44,198 nucleotides of DNA from Planctomycetota bacterium (GCA_002686595.1 NYXZ01000016.1:4115-48312), one strand, 5' to 3'; positions 1 through 9,503 are shown, counted from the stretch's first letter. Program-made: numbers and translations. The notes: a model not told the origin generated them from the letters alone.

Positions 1-1622
1 GGATAGGGCTCGGGCTGTCCTATTCGGCCAGCGGTACTCACCACCACACGGCCGTGGGCCGCCAAGGGCAGGGCCAGGAGGATGGGAAACAGGATGGCTT
101 GGTGCAGACGGCGGGGGCGAGCGGTCGGGGCCAGGATCTGGACTACTAGTGGCGGCAGCCAAACGCCCAGGCCTATGGCCAGGGGGATGAGGGCCAGGTC
201 CGAGAAACGACGCTGGAAGAGGGCAGCGATCAGCAGCGGCGGCAGGCTCACCCACCAGATCAAAGTGGTCTGGCCACTGGCCTTCGAACGCGCCGGGCGC
301 AGGGCCCACCAGACCCAGGGAGCGGCGAACAGGCCCCAGCCCAGGTGGCGGGCGGCCAGGCTGGGGCCTCCGTTCTGGTTGCCCAGGGATTTCAGCAGAG
401 GTTGGGATTCGTGGACCGCGGACATGAAGGGGTCCGTGGCGCCGACCCAGGAAAAGGCCTGGCCCAGGGCCCCGGCCAGGGGCGTGAGCAATGCTGCCAT
501 GAGCAGCATTGCGCCGCAGACCACCAGGTAGGCGGCGCGGCGCCGAGGCGAGGCACCGGGGAACAGGAAGCTGGCTCCCAGGCACAGGGCCGCACCTATT
601 AATAGATGCGTCAGGTGATAGTGGGATAGGTTGACCATGCTCCAGGGCTCCAGGTCGAGCCAGGGGCTGGGGAGCAGGGCGGGCAGCAGCACCACAAGGG
701 CCGTGAGGTGCAGGGCCAGGCCGCCCTTGGCCAGGGCCGCGGTGCCGGGGCGAATCGAGGCCACAAGACCCCAGGCCAGGGCCGCTTCCACCAGAACGAG
801 CAGGGCCAGGGCGGCGACCCAGGTGCCCAGGAGCAGACCGATAAGCAATCCCGCTCCCACTCCCAGGGCGATGGCTCGTCCCTGGCTCGGCGCCGGCGCG
901 TTGCTGGCGCCTGCTTCCAGCAGCCGGGAGATGGTCAGGAAGAGCAGAGCGCTCAGACAGGCGACAAAGGCGTGATGATCTCCGGTGCCCAGGTGGCTGT
1001 ACTTGAGGGAGCCAAAGGCGAAGGCGTGGTAGAGGCCCGCCACCAGGGCTGCCATCGCCGAGGACATTGGCGCCGAGGACATTGCCCGACGCTCCGCGCC
1101 CATGCGGCGTACCAGGTCGGCGGCGCAGAGGGCTACTAGGAGGCTTGTGAGGCCGCCGAACCACAGGGGCAGGGAAGCCACCAACTGCTCGATGCTGCGG
1201 CGCCGGGCCTCTGGCGCGGCGTCTTTGAAGGAACTGCAGAACAGGCCCAGCACTCGGGTGTAGACCGGCGGCCAGGGAATGGCTGTTCCAAGGCTTGTTA
1301 TCTGCGTGCCCGGAGCGGCGGTCGCCGCACGGTCCTGCCCTGCTCCCTTGCCCGTCGTCCTTGATTCGGCCGACACCAGGGGAGTGTCCGCCAGGGGCGC
1401 TCCCAGGAGTGGGTCGGCCGCCGCCACGCTCCCCTCACTCAGGAAGCGCTCCACCCTCCGCATATGGTAGAGGCTGTCCGGGTCCGTGCAGAACCAGCCC
1501 GCGGCGGGATCGCCGGCGGGGAGCCAGGAGCGGCGCAGGTGGTTCGCCCAGCGCACGCTGAGCGAGGCCACCAGGACCAGCACCAGAACGCCCGGCAGGC
1601 GCAAACGACCAGGACGGCTCAC
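1..1622 (-). CDS. STT3/AglB-like oligosaccharyltransferase (GT-C fold), C-terminus beyond window
   Basis: The minus-strand frame is open from a GTG at 1622 to the left edge (about 540 codons, no stop seen), so the C-terminus is missing. After one N-terminal hydrophobic helix comes a loop with DPDSLYHMRRVERFL, the acidic DxD-type motif of STT3/PglB/AglB proteins. Further on is GTGDHHAFVACL, which resembles the DHHxxE-type second acidic motif of archaeal and bacterial STT3 homologues. Many hydrophobic helices follow, giving a GT-C multi-span membrane protein. By family, such enzymes transfer lipid-linked glycans to protein at the periplasmic face; the real acceptor is unknown. The GTG overlaps the TGA of the upstream sulfatase-fold gene by 4 bp, so the two are translationally coupled. 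The diagnostic WWDYG-type motif would lie in or beyond the cut part, so a general GT-C mannosyltransferase remains possible. Confidence 0.72.
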   Translation of the reverse strand, partial: MSRPGRLRLPGVLVLVLVASLSVRWANHLRRSWLPAGDPAAGWFCTDPDSLYHMRRVERFLSEGSVAAADPLLGAPLADTPLVSAESRTTGKGAGQDRAATAAPGTQITSLGTAIPWPPVYTRVLGLFCSSFKDAAPEARRRSIEQLVASLPLWFGGLTSLLVALCAADLVRRMGAERRAMSSAPMSSAMAALVAGLYHAFAFGSLKYSHLGTGDHHAFVACLSALLFLTISRLLEAGASNAPAPSQGRAIALGVGAGLLIGLLLGTWVAALALLVLVEAALAWGLVASIRPGTAALAKGGLALHLTALVVLLPALLPSPWLDLEPWSMVNLSHYHLTHLLIGAALCLGASFLFPGASPRRRAAYLVVCGAMLLMAALLTPLAGALGQAFSWVGATDPFMSAVHESQPLLKSLGNQNGGPSLAARHLGWGLFAAPWVWWALRPARSKASGQTTLIWWVSLPPLLIAALFQRRFSDLALIPLAIGLGVWLPPLVVQILAPTARPRRLHQAILFPILLALPLAAHGRVVVSTAGRIGQPEPY

Positions 1623-3520
1623 AGCTGGCGCAGGAAGCGCGTGCATTCCTCCGCGAGGCGCAACAGAGAGGCATCCTGGGAACGGCAGCGCTGTTCGGGG
1701 TCGGGATAGGGCTGCCAACTCTGGTCCAGGACCTCCACATCACCGGCGCCGGGATCGAGGGGGATATTGAGGATTCCATCCACGGTCCACAGACCGATGC
1801 GATCCCAGGCCGCCACCGTGCGCACACGGCTCGCCGGAGGGGCAAGCAGGTTCTCCCCCAAACACCATGAGGCGCGCTGGGCGGGGTCGGCGCCCAGGAG
1901 TTCGAGGATCGTCGGCGCCACATCCAAATGGCTCGTGGGGCGCTGTTCCAGACCTGCCACAACGCCGGGGCCGCGCATCAGGAAGGGCACGGCCACCTGC
2001 TCCGGTGTGAAGTTGCTCGTGTGTCCCCAGTAGCCGTTCTCGTGGAACTCCTCTCCGTGGTCTCCGGTGATGATGACGAGCGTGTTTTCGTCATAGCCTC
2101 CGCGGGCCAGGGCGTCGATCACGCGCCCGGCCACGCGATCCGCGTGGTGGACCGCGTTGCGGTAGAGGTTGAACAGGCTTTCCCGAAAAGCCTCGTCGGT
2201 ATCACCGCTCAAACGCAGGTAATCGAGCTCCGTGGCGGCCGGTTGGAACGGCCCACCGGCAGGCGCCTGATATGGTTGGTGGGGCGTATCCAAGAGCAGG
2301 AAGGCGAAGAACGGCTGGCTGTCGCGGCGTTCCTCGCGCCCTTCCAACCAGACTTCGAAGCGCCCGGCCACGAGCTCGTCCTTCTCCCAGGACAAACGCG
2401 ATGACCAACTGTCCTCCACCGCTTCCTGGCAATCCACCCAGGCGGTGCTGCGGAACTCAGGGTAGGCCATGGAAGCGCTCGAGAGGATCTTCGTTTCGTA
2501 GCCGACCTGGTCCAGAGCAGCGAGCATGAGCGGCCCGCGGCCTTCCGCCAGAGCCGGGAACCAATAGGATCCGTGCAGGCCATAGAGCATGGAGAAGAGC
2601 GCGAAGCGCGTGCCATTGCCGCCGGAGAAATGGTCCTCGAAACGGCGGGCCTGCGTCGCAAAGTGCCACAGGCGCGGCGTGACATCTGGAGCGAGCATGT
2701 CCTGGCGCCAGGAGTCGAGTACGATGAAGAGCAAGTTGGGGCGCGGCCCAGCTGGATCGAGTCGTGGTTCTTCATGGGGCCAGGCCAGGCCCACGCCCTC
2801 GGGCAAGACCTCGACCTCCGGTAGACGATCGGCGCTCCCTGGCAGGTAGCGACCGAGGCGCAAACCGGAGTAAAGGGGCAGCACCTTGGAGGTGTTCATC
2901 ACCGCGTGTTCCCGGCGGTAGTCCGCCGCCGCGTAGATGGTCTTCTCGGCGAAGACAACCGGCAGCAGCAACATCAGCCACAGGAACAGGGGCAGTTCCA
3001 GGAGTCGCCGCGGCTGGCCATGCCTGACTCGTAACTCCGCCCGAGTCAGGGCCCAACGCCAGACAGCGAATTGCACCGCGGTCATGACAGTCAGGATCAC
3101 CGCGATCGCGAGCCATACGCTGGCCCCGAGTTGCACCGCATCTTCCGATCCCCGTGTCCACATGACATTCAGGACCGCGGAGTTGAAGTGGTAACGCAAC
3201 AGGTTGTAGATGCGCGTGTCCGCATAGAGCAGGGCCAGGAAGAACGCCCCCACGAAGGCCTGCAGACCGCCGGAGAGGCGCACTGGGGATACGAGCTGGC
3301 AAAGCAGGGCGAAGATCAGCCCCGGCACCAGGGCCAGGGTGGCCACCGTGGAGACCAAGGCCAGGGGTACGAACAGGCGCCCCCAGAAGGAGAGGTCGGC
3401 GGGGATGTGGACCAAGTACGAGGTGCCGATCAGCGTGCCCACCAGGACATTAAAAGCCCACAGCTGGAAGGAGGCCTGGGCCCGGGGGGTGGCGAGGAGC
3501 TGAAAGAGGCGCGGTTGCAC
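1619..3520 (-). CDS. YejM-like inner-membrane protein with sulfatase/alkaline-phosphatase-fold domain
   Basis: About 633 residues. The N-terminal third has about five hydrophobic spans (starting FQLWAFNVLVGTLIGTSYLV), as in the DUF3413 membrane domain of YejM/PbgA. The C-terminal domain is a periplasmic sulfatase fold: PNLLFIVLDSWRQDM opens it, SGGNGTRFALFSMLYG is the nucleophile-region motif typical of YejM proteins, and ITGDHGEEFHENGYWGHT is the late metal-binding segment. Family members act in phospholipid or LPS homeostasis or as phospho-transferases; the activity here is not settled. The start is uncertain: I prefer GTG at 3520 (before QPRLFQLL), because the extension to GTG at 3655 is Arg/Pro/Ser-rich and looks non-coding. 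The 3' end overlaps the STT3-like gene by 4 bp, suggesting an envelope-modification operon. Confidence 0.85.
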   Translation of the reverse strand: MQPRLFQLLATPRAQASFQLWAFNVLVGTLIGTSYLVHIPADLSFWGRLFVPLALVSTVATLALVPGLIFALLCQLVSPVRLSGGLQAFVGAFFLALLYADTRIYNLLRYHFNSAVLNVMWTRGSEDAVQLGASVWLAIAVILTVMTAVQFAVWRWALTRAELRVRHGQPRRLLELPLFLWLMLLLPVVFAEKTIYAAADYRREHAVMNTSKVLPLYSGLRLGRYLPGSADRLPEVEVLPEGVGLAWPHEEPRLDPAGPRPNLLFIVLDSWRQDMLAPDVTPRLWHFATQARRFEDHFSGGNGTRFALFSMLYGLHGSYWFPALAEGRGPLMLAALDQVGYETKILSSASMAYPEFRSTAWVDCQEAVEDSWSSRLSWEKDELVAGRFEVWLEGREERRDSQPFFAFLLLDTPHQPYQAPAGGPFQPAATELDYLRLSGDTDEAFRESLFNLYRNAVHHADRVAGRVIDALARGGYDENTLVIITGDHGEEFHENGYWGHTSNFTPEQVAVPFLMRGPGVVAGLEQRPTSHLDVAPTILELLGADPAQRASWCLGENLLAPPASRVRTVAAWDRIGLWTVDGILNIPLDPGAGDVEVLDQSWQPYPDPEQRCRSQDASLLRLAEECTRFLRQL

Positions 3521-3720
3521 GATGTCTGGGCCGGCACTGATCGGCGGCCGGGTAGATGATAACGAGCGCGGAGCAAAAGCCGGGGGTTGAGCCCGAGACC
3601 GCCAGGGGATCGCCGCCGGGTGCCGCTCCCCGGACAAGGATCCGCCTTTCCCCACCAGTCAGGGCCGAAAAAGGGTGTCTGCCCCGCCCCTTCCCCGGTA
3701 TGCTCTGCGCCCCTTGTCAC

Positions 3721-3810
3721 GGAGAGGTGGCAGAGCGGCTGAATGCGCAACATTGCTAATGTTGTGACTCCGTTAGGGGTCCGCGGGTTCGAATCCCGCC
3801 CTCTCCGCCA
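3721..3810 (+). tRNA. tRNA-Ser (anticodon GCT)
   Basis: A full cloverleaf can be drawn. The acceptor GGAGAGG (3721-3727) pairs with CCTCTCC (3800-3806), followed by discriminator G and an encoded CCA (3808-3810). The anticodon stem CAACA/TGTTG encloses loop TTGCTAA, with anticodon GCT at 3755-3757. The long variable arm (ACTCC/GGGGT) is typical of class II serine tRNAs. The T arm contains GGGTTCGAATCCC. It reads AGC/AGU codons. The next gene starts only 37 nt downstream. Confidence 0.97.
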
Positions 3811-3847
3811 TCCACGCCCGGTCCCGCACCGAGCGCGGCCCAGCCCT

Positions 3848-4396
3848 ATGAATCGCTTCGTTGCCGCCACCTGCCTGGCCCTCGCCCCCCTGGTGAGCTG
3901 CGCCGGCGTCAAGCGCGTCCTCACAATCGAGTCGACGCCGCCGGGGGCCACCGTGCGTCTCGACGAGCGCATCATCGGAGAGACCCCCCTGGAGCACGCG
4001 TTCGACCACTACGGCACCGTGCGCCTGACCATGTACCTGGAGAGCCACCGCACCAAATCCGTGCGGGTCGAGCTCAAGCCGCCCTGGTACTGCCGCTTCC
4101 CCCTGGATCTGGTGAGCGATTTCCTGTGGCCCATCGGCTGGACGGACCGCCACCGGGTGGCCATCGCCCTCAGGGCCAAGCCGGTCGGAGCGGACGCGAC
4201 CGATATCGCTCCCGTCTTGGAACGCGCCCGGCTGGCCCGGGAACAATATCTGTTTCCCCAAACTGCCCCGGCTGCGGACCCAGCCACCCCAAACCAGGAA
4301 GAGGGCGAGCCCCAGGCCCCCAACGGAAAAGGCCCAGTCCACGGCCGTACCGAGGACCTGCCAAGGGGCCCCGGCAGCCACCCCAGCCCTGAGTAG
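3848..4396 (+). CDS. PEGA-domain lipoprotein
   Basis: 182 residues. The N-terminus MNRFVAATCLALAPLVSC is a signal peptide ending in a lipobox (LVSC), so the mature protein should be lipid-anchored at Cys18. It is followed by a PEGA domain: LTIESTPPGATVRLDERIIGETPLEH carries the conserved TPPGA and the G-x-TPL turn. Then come a Trp/Pro-rich stretch (LVSDFLWPIGW) and a low-complexity Pro/Gly-rich tail. PEGA domains are seen in surface and cell-wall-associated proteins of planctomycetes and myxobacteria, where they are presumed binding modules; the ligand here is unknown. ATG 3848 is chosen because it opens the signal peptide; the upstream extension would run through the tRNA. The TAG stop overlaps the GTG start of murD (TAGTG). 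Confidence 0.8.
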   Translation: MNRFVAATCLALAPLVSCAGVKRVLTIESTPPGATVRLDERIIGETPLEHAFDHYGTVRLTMYLESHRTKSVRVELKPPWYCRFPLDLVSDFLWPIGWTDRHRVAIALRAKPVGADATDIAPVLERARLAREQYLFPQTAPAADPATPNQEEGEPQAPNGKGPVHGRTEDLPRGPGSHPSPE

Positions 4397-5922
4397 TGAA
4401 GGGCGGCCTGAACATCCTCGATTCTCAGGTGACCGTCATGGGTCTGGGCTTGTTTGGCGGTGGCTCCGCCGTGGCCCGCCACCTGGCCGAAGCCGGAGCC
4501 CGGGTCACCGTGACGGATCTGCGCTCAGCGAATGTTCTGGCGCCGGCCATGGAGGAGCTGGCCGACCTGGACCTGGAGTGGCACCTGGGAGGCCACCGGC
4601 AGGAGGATTTCACCGCTGCCGACCTGGTGGTGGCCAACCCCGCCGTACCCCCTGACAGTCCCTTTCTACAGGCAGCTCGCGGTGCCGGCGTGCCCATCAC
4701 GAGCGAACTGGCCCTGTTCCTCGCCGCCTGCCCCGGCACCCTGGCCCTGATCACCGGCACCCAGGGCAAGAGCTCCACCTGCCAGTTCCTCGCCGGACTA
4801 CTGCGGGCCGCGCCGCCATCCGGCGCCATCCATCTCGGCGGCAACATCGGGCGCTCACTGCTCGGCGAGCTGCCGCAGATGTCCGCCGCGGATCTGGCCG
4901 TGTTGGAAGTCTCCTCCTATCAATTGGCGGCCCTCTCAACTGAGGAGCGCGAAGCCACCAGGGATCGAGGGCGCGTGGCAGCCGTGGCCATCACCAATAT
5001 TCTGGAGGACCACCTAGAACGCCACGGCAGCCGCGAAGCCTACGCCGCCGCCAAGACCAAAATCCTCGACTTGCTTCGTCCGGGGGGCACGGCCCTGCTG
5101 CCGGCCCGGGATGGGCGCCTCTGCACCGCCGCACACGGGGCCCGGGGCAACAGCCCGCAGGGGCAGTCAAAGCCGGACACGATCGTCGGACATCGACAGA
5201 CTATCCCCTTCGGCCGCGGTCGAGCCGCTGAGCGCTTCCCCGATTTGCGCCTGGCGGATGGCCGCATCTACTGCGGCGATACGCTGCTCGGAGATGCCGG
5301 TGACCTGCGCGTGGCGGGCGCCTTCCAAGCCGACAACCTGTTGGTGGCCGCCGGTCTGGCCCGGGTCCTCTCCATGACTCCGGAGACTATCGCCCAGGCC
5401 ATACCCACCCTGCGGGGCCTGCCCCACCGCATGGAGCTTCTGGAACTACTCGAATCCGGGCCGCGACCGATTGATGCCAGCAGCACCGGGGACGCCATTC
5501 CCGCCGGAGGGCCAGTTTTCATTGATAATGGCGTCTCCACCACGCCCGACTCGACTCTCTCCGCCCTGCGATCCTGCCGGCCGCCGGTGGTCCTCGTTTG
5601 TGGCGGGCGGGACAAGGGGCTCTCCTTCGTGGAGCTGATTGCCGCCGCCCGGGGGCCGGTGCGACTGGTGATCTGCTTTGGAGAGGCGGCCGCCTCCTTG
5701 GCGGCGCGCTTCCGGGAGGGCGGCCTGGAGGCGGAAGTGCACGGCGAGCTGACAGCGGCGGCCCGAGCCGCCTGTACCGCCGTCGGCCCGGGGGACACCC
5801 TGCTGTTCTCCCCGGCCTGTTCCAGTTTTGACACCTTCAACAACTTCCGCGAGCGGGCGCTCGCCTTTCGGGAAGCCCTGACGCCATCCGCCCGGGCCCC
5901 AACACCCGGCGGGGCCGGTTGA
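4396..5922 (+). CDS. murD: UDP-N-acetylmuramoyl-L-alanine--D-glutamate ligase
   Basis: 508 residues, longer than the usual ~450. MurD adds D-Glu to UDP-MurNAc-L-Ala in the cytoplasm during peptidoglycan synthesis. An N-terminal Rossmann segment (VTVMGLGLFGGGSAVARHLAEAGA) is followed by the ATP-binding loop ITGTQGKSSTCQFL, a variant of GTNGK(T/S)T. Then come the central-domain LEVSSYQL and ITNILEDHLERHGS motifs, and a C-terminal domain with FIDNGVSTTPDST, VLVCGGRDKG and LLFSPACSSFDTFNNFRERALAF. The last is close to the conserved LSPACAS-FD-F-NFE-RG block of MurD. The extra length lies around residues 245-275 (an RGNSPQGQSKPD-type loop) and in a Gly/Ser loop before FIDNG. The start is GTG, coupled to the preceding lipoprotein gene. 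No other dcw-cluster gene is nearby, so this murD stands apart from its usual neighbours. It also supports a peptidoglycan wall. Confidence 0.93.
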   Translation: MKGGLNILDSQVTVMGLGLFGGGSAVARHLAEAGARVTVTDLRSANVLAPAMEELADLDLEWHLGGHRQEDFTAADLVVANPAVPPDSPFLQAARGAGVPITSELALFLAACPGTLALITGTQGKSSTCQFLAGLLRAAPPSGAIHLGGNIGRSLLGELPQMSAADLAVLEVSSYQLAALSTEEREATRDRGRVAAVAITNILEDHLERHGSREAYAAAKTKILDLLRPGGTALLPARDGRLCTAAHGARGNSPQGQSKPDTIVGHRQTIPFGRGRAAERFPDLRLADGRIYCGDTLLGDAGDLRVAGAFQADNLLVAAGLARVLSMTPETIAQAIPTLRGLPHRMELLELLESGPRPIDASSTGDAIPAGGPVFIDNGVSTTPDSTLSALRSCRPPVVLVCGGRDKGLSFVELIAAARGPVRLVICFGEAAASLAARFREGGLEAEVHGELTAAARAACTAVGPGDTLLFSPACSSFDTFNNFRERALAFREALTPSARAPTPGGAG

Positions 5923-5927
5923 TGGCA

Positions 5928-5945
5928 CCCAGGACCGGCCCTGGG
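5928..5945 (+). terminator. possible hairpin after murD
   Basis: CCCAGG and CCTGGG form a 6-bp stem around ACCGGC six nt after the murD stop. There is no T-tract, so it could be a weak or Rho-assisted terminator, or simply a GC-rich coincidence. Confidence 0.3.
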
Positions 5946-6120
5946 AACTCAACACCCGGCCGGCGCGTCAGAGAGACGCGGTCGTGCCCGCGGGGCCAGC
6001 AATCGCGCACCTGAGGGTTCACCCCTTCAAGAACAGGGGAGAACAGCCCACTCCGGGGCAGAAAGTCCGTACAGACTGCCCGTCCCAAGGCTATATGATG
6101 GAGAGGAAGCCAAGCGCCAG

Positions 6121-6645
6121 ATGAAGCTCTGCGAACACTGCAACAAGAACCAAGCCACCGTGCACGTGACCGAGATCGAGTCCAAGGACGGCGTGCAGGA
6201 GGCCGAGGAAAAGCACCTCTGCGAGGTTTGCGCCCAGGGCCTCGACCTGCCACACGCCGGCTCCTCGAAGCAGACCATGGCTGACGTGTGGAAGCTGTTG
6301 CAGGTCTCCGCCAAGCAGATGAAGCGCGTGGCCTCCCTCACCTGCCCCCACTGTGGCATGACCTTGGAGGAGTTTCGCCGCCGTGGTCGCCTCGGCTGTC
6401 CCAAGGACTACGAGGTCTTCGCGGAGGCCATCGGCGAACTGTTGGAGCGTGTTCAAGGTGCCCGGGAGCACATCGGTCGCGTGCCGGGCGTGGACGACGA
6501 AGCGGTGGCACGCCTGCAACGCATGGCGGAACTGAAACGCGATTTGGACACCGCCGTGGGCGAGGAGGCCTACGAAGAGGCGGCCAGGCTGCGGGATGAG
6601 TTGATTTCCCTAGAGAGCGTCCCGGATCCAGAGGAAGCGGAGTAG
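6121..6645 (+). CDS. McsA-like zinc-finger/UVR-motif protein (ClpC-associated)
   Basis: 174 residues. The N-terminal half holds two zinc-binding clusters: MKLCEHC (C4, C7) with HLCEVC (C34, C37), and LTCPHC (C75, C78) with LGCPKDY (C93). The C-terminus ends in a UVR motif (LKRDLDTAVGEEAYEEAARLRDEL), the UvrB/UvrC/ClpC interaction helix pair. This is the McsA architecture; McsA activates the arginine kinase McsB and binds ClpC in Firmicutes. Here the fourth Cys of the second finger (GCxxCY in McsA) is Asp, and no mcsB lies next to it. It sits directly upstream of clpC, which supports a role as a ClpC adaptor. SD-like GGAGAGG lies 15 nt before the ATG, which is rather far. Confidence 0.85.
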   Translation: MKLCEHCNKNQATVHVTEIESKDGVQEAEEKHLCEVCAQGLDLPHAGSSKQTMADVWKLLQVSAKQMKRVASLTCPHCGMTLEEFRRRGRLGCPKDYEVFAEAIGELLERVQGAREHIGRVPGVDDEAVARLQRMAELKRDLDTAVGEEAYEEAARLRDELISLESVPDPEEAE

Positions 6646-6936
6646 GGCTCCAAGACATGCCTCCGGGAGGCCCTTGGCCTTCCGTGGAATGCCCCGAGAC
6701 GCCACCGAAACGCCACCAGGATGCCTGTGGCTGGTGCCCCAGGTGCAAATGTGGCATTCTGTGGCCAAGAGGCCTTTCGGGTCCTGAAAGGGGCAGGGCT
6801 GAGCGCCCATAGCCCCAATCTTCCCGACCAAGGCATCAACCCATGAGGCGGGTTCTGCCGAAAAAGGCTGGCACCCTCACCTCTACAAACCGCCCTTCCT
6901 CTCCGGGGGGGGGCGCCGTCCCCCACAGGAAATCTC
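6646..6936 (+). promoter_or_regulatory. 291-bp leader of clpC with a small inverted repeat
   Basis: This non-coding gap separates the McsA-like gene from clpC. It contains CCTTTC (6773-6778) and GAAAGG (6786-6791) as inverted arms 7 nt apart, a possible operator or transcript hairpin. There is no CIRCE-type TTAGCACTC/GAGTGCTAA element and no clear sigma-70 promoter. The spacing suggests clpC has its own promoter, but no specific site can be assigned. Confidence 0.3.
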
Positions 6937-9459
6937 ATGTTTGATCGTTTCACAGACCGCGCCAAGAAGGTGATGAACCTCGCTCGCCAGGAGGCACAGC
7001 GCTTCAACCACGAGTACCTGGGCACGGAGCATGTACTGCTGGGCCTGGTGCAGGAGGGCAGCGGCGTGGCGGCCAATGTGCTCAAGAACATGGGCATCGA
7101 TCTGAACAAGATCCGCGTCGAAGTGGAGAAGATCGTCAAGACCGGTCCCTCCATGGTCAGCATGGGCCAACTACCCTTCACGCCGCGGGCCAAGAAGGTG
7201 CTCGAGCTCTCAATGGAAGAGGCCGGCAACCTGGGACACAACTACATCGGCACCGAGCACCTGCTGCTGGGGCTGATCAAGGAGAACGAAGGCATCGCCG
7301 CCCAGGTGCTGATGAACCTCAACATCAAGCTCGAGGATGTGCGCGAAGAGGTGCTCGATTTCCTGGGCGCAGACGCCACGGAGGAAGAGGAGGAAGAGGA
7401 CATCCTCTCTGAAGGTGGACCTTCAGGAGGTGCCAGCAAGAGCAAAACTCCGGCCCTCGACTCATTTGGTCGCGACCTGACCGAGCTGGCCCGGGACGGC
7501 AAGCTCGACGTGGTCATCGGCCGCGCCGATGAGATCGAGCGCGTGATCCAGATCCTCTCGCGCCGTACAAAGAACAACCCTGTATTGCTAGGCGAGCCGG
7601 GCGTTGGCAAGACCGCCATCGTCGAGGGCCTGGCCACCGGCATCATCGAAGGTCAGGTTCCCGAACTGCTGCGCGGCAAACGCATCGTGGTGCTCGACCT
7701 GGCATTGATGGTGGCGGGCACCAAGTACCGCGGCCAGTTCGAGGAGCGCATCAAGGCCGTCATGACTGAAGTCAAGCGCGTCGGCGATGTGATCCTGTTC
7801 ATCGATGAGCTGCACACCCTCGTGGGCGCCGGCGGAGCCGAGGGCGCCATCGATGCCTCTAATGTACTGAAGCCCGCCCTTTCTCGCGGCGAGATCCAGT
7901 GCATCGGAGCAACGACTCTTGACGAGTACCGCAAGTTCATCGAGAAGGACGGCGCCCTAGAACGCCGCTTCCAGTCGGTGGCCGTGGAGCCGCCCAGCCC
8001 GGACGAGGCCTTCGCAATCCTGAAGGGCCTGCGCGACCGCTACGAGGCCCACCACCGCGTGAGCTTCACCGACGAGGCCCTACGCGCCTGCGTCGACATG
8101 GCCACGCGCTACATCAGCAATCGTTTCCTGCCGGACAAGGCCATCGATGTGATGGACGAGGCCGGCGCCCGGGTGCGTCTGCGTTCGATGGTGCCCCCGC
8201 CGGATCTCTCTGAACTGACCGAGGAAATCGACCGACTAGAGCGCGAGAAGGACCAGTCGGTCAGCGATCAGGATTTTGAAAAGGCGGCCGAGCTGCGCGA
8301 CCAGGCCTACAAGCTCAAGAAATCCAAGGAAGAACGCCACGCCGTGTGGCGTTCCGAACAGGAAGAGAAGGAAAAGGTCGGCGAGGTCACCGACGAAGTG
8401 ATCGCCGAAACCGTCTCCAAGATGACAGGCATCCCCCTTACTCGCCTGGAGGAGGAAGAGGCCGAACGCCTGCTGCAAATGGAGGACAGCCTCTCCGCCA
8501 TCGTCATCCATCAAGACGATGCCATCAAGGCCATCGCCCGGGCCGTGCGCCGTTCCCGTTCGGGGCTCAAGGATCCCCGGCGTCCCATGGGTTCCTTTGT
8601 CTTCCTCGGCCCCTCTGGCGTGGGCAAGACCTACCTGTGCAAGCAGTTGGCCAACTTCATGTTTGGTGACGAGGACGCGGTCATCACCATGGACATGAGT
8701 GACTTCATGGAGAAGCACAACGCCTCGCGACTGGTGGGAGCGCCTCCCGGCTATGTCGGCTATGAAGAAGGTGGCCAGCTCACCGAAAAGGTTCGGCGCC
8801 GCCCCTACTGCGTGGTGCTCCTCGATGAGATCGAAAAGGCCCACCCGGATGTCTTCAACATGTTGCTGCAGATCATGGAGGAAGGTCGCCTGACCGACTC
8901 CTTCGGACGCCATGTGGACTTCCGGAATGTGATCCTGATCATGACCAGCAACCTCGGTGCCCAACAGATGAAGGCCGGCGCGAGCCTGGGCTTCGGCGGC
9001 GCGCAGGCCGAGGAGGCCAACCCCGAGGAACGCAAGAAACGCATGAACGCCGATGTGATGATCGAGGTGGAGCGCCACTTCCGTCCCGAGTTCCTGAATC
9101 GCGTCGACGAGCTGATCGTCTTCAACCCCCTCACCACGGAAGACCTGAAGTCCATCGTGCACCTGCAACTGGCGGAAGTGCGCCAGCGGCTGACGGATAA
9201 GGGCGTGGACATCGAACTGACGGATGCGGCCCTCACCTTCCTGATTGAGAAGGGTTACCACCCCGACTACGGAGCCCGCCCCCTGCGTCGGGCCATCGAG
9301 CGCTACATTGAAGACCCCCTGGCCGAGCACCTGCTCAAGGGCACATTTGCCGCTGGCGATCCCATCGCCGTGGACACGGACAAGGACGGCGAGGGCTTCA
9401 CCTTCAAGCAGAAAAAGCGCAAGAAGGCGGCCGCGGCCAACGCGTCCCAGGACGAGTAG
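6937..9459 (+). CDS. clpC: ATP-dependent Clp protease ATP-binding subunit ClpC
   Basis: 840 residues, normal ClpC length. ClpC is a hexameric AAA+ unfoldase that feeds substrates to ClpP in the cytoplasm. Domain order: double Clp-N repeat (residues 1-150; the second repeat starts [13 protein letters not shown] and both contain IGTEH or LGTEH), an acidic linker (EEEEEED), and AAA-1 with Walker [10 protein letters not shown] and Walker [13 protein letters not shown] middle domain follows with a UVR-like motif ([18 protein letters not shown]) that marks ClpC rather than ClpA/B. Last come AAA-2 with Walker [10 protein letters not shown] and Walker [14 protein letters not shown], and the C-terminal D2-small domain ([20 protein letters not shown]). 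The tail is Lys-rich. The gene follows the McsA-like gene. A GC-rich hairpin lies after the stop. Confidence 0.97.
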   Translation: MFDRFTDRAKKVMNLARQEAQRFNHEYLGTEHVLLGLVQEGSGVAANVLKNMGIDLNKIRVEVEKIVKTGPSMVSMGQLPFTPRAKKVLELSMEEAGNLGHNYIGTEHLLLGLIKENEGIAAQVLMNLNIKLEDVREEVLDFLGADATEEEEEEDILSEGGPSGGASKSKTPALDSFGRDLTELARDGKLDVVIGRADEIERVIQILSRRTKNNPVLLGEPGVGKTAIVEGLATGIIEGQVPELLRGKRIVVLDLALMVAGTKYRGQFEERIKAVMTEVKRVGDVILFIDELHTLVGAGGAEGAIDASNVLKPALSRGEIQCIGATTLDEYRKFIEKDGALERRFQSVAVEPPSPDEAFAILKGLRDRYEAHHRVSFTDEALRACVDMATRYISNRFLPDKAIDVMDEAGARVRLRSMVPPPDLSELTEEIDRLEREKDQSVSDQDFEKAAELRDQAYKLKKSKEERHAVWRSEQEEKEKVGEVTDEVIAETVSKMTGIPLTRLEEEEAERLLQMEDSLSAIVIHQDDAIKAIARAVRRSRSGLKDPRRPMGSFVFLGPSGVGKTYLCKQLANFMFGDEDAVITMDMSDFMEKHNASRLVGAPPGYVGYEEGGQLTEKVRRRPYCVVLLDEIEKAHPDVFNMLLQIMEEGRLTDSFGRHVDFRNVILIMTSNLGAQQMKAGASLGFGGAQAEEANPEERKKRMNADVMIEVERHFRPEFLNRVDELIVFNPLTTEDLKSIVHLQLAEVRQRLTDKGVDIELTDAALTFLIEKGYHPDYGARPLRRAIERYIEDPLAEHLLKGTFAAGDPIAVDTDKDGEGFTFKQKKRKKAAAANASQDE

Positions 9460-9477
9460 CCGCCGGGTTTAGCGCCT

Positions 9478-9503
9478 GCAGGAGCTCGGTTCCGGGCTCC
9501 TGC
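9478..9503 (+). terminator. hairpin downstream of clpC
   Basis: Perfect 8-bp arms GCAGGAGC (9478-9485) and GCTCCTGC (9496-9503) flank a 10-nt loop, 18 nt after the clpC stop. No U-tract follows, so termination would be non-canonical. Position and stem quality still make it a reasonable terminator candidate. Confidence 0.5.

Noticed and set aside
6646-6936. CIRCE or CtsR operator before clpC
   Set aside because: No TTAGCACTC-type inverted repeat and no heptad GGTCAAA direct repeat found by eye.
8236-9330. 364-codon open frame antisense to clpC
   Set aside because: It is a mirror of high-GC codon bias in clpC, which has full domain structure on the plus strand. The antisense product is His/Leu/Gly-rich without any domain.
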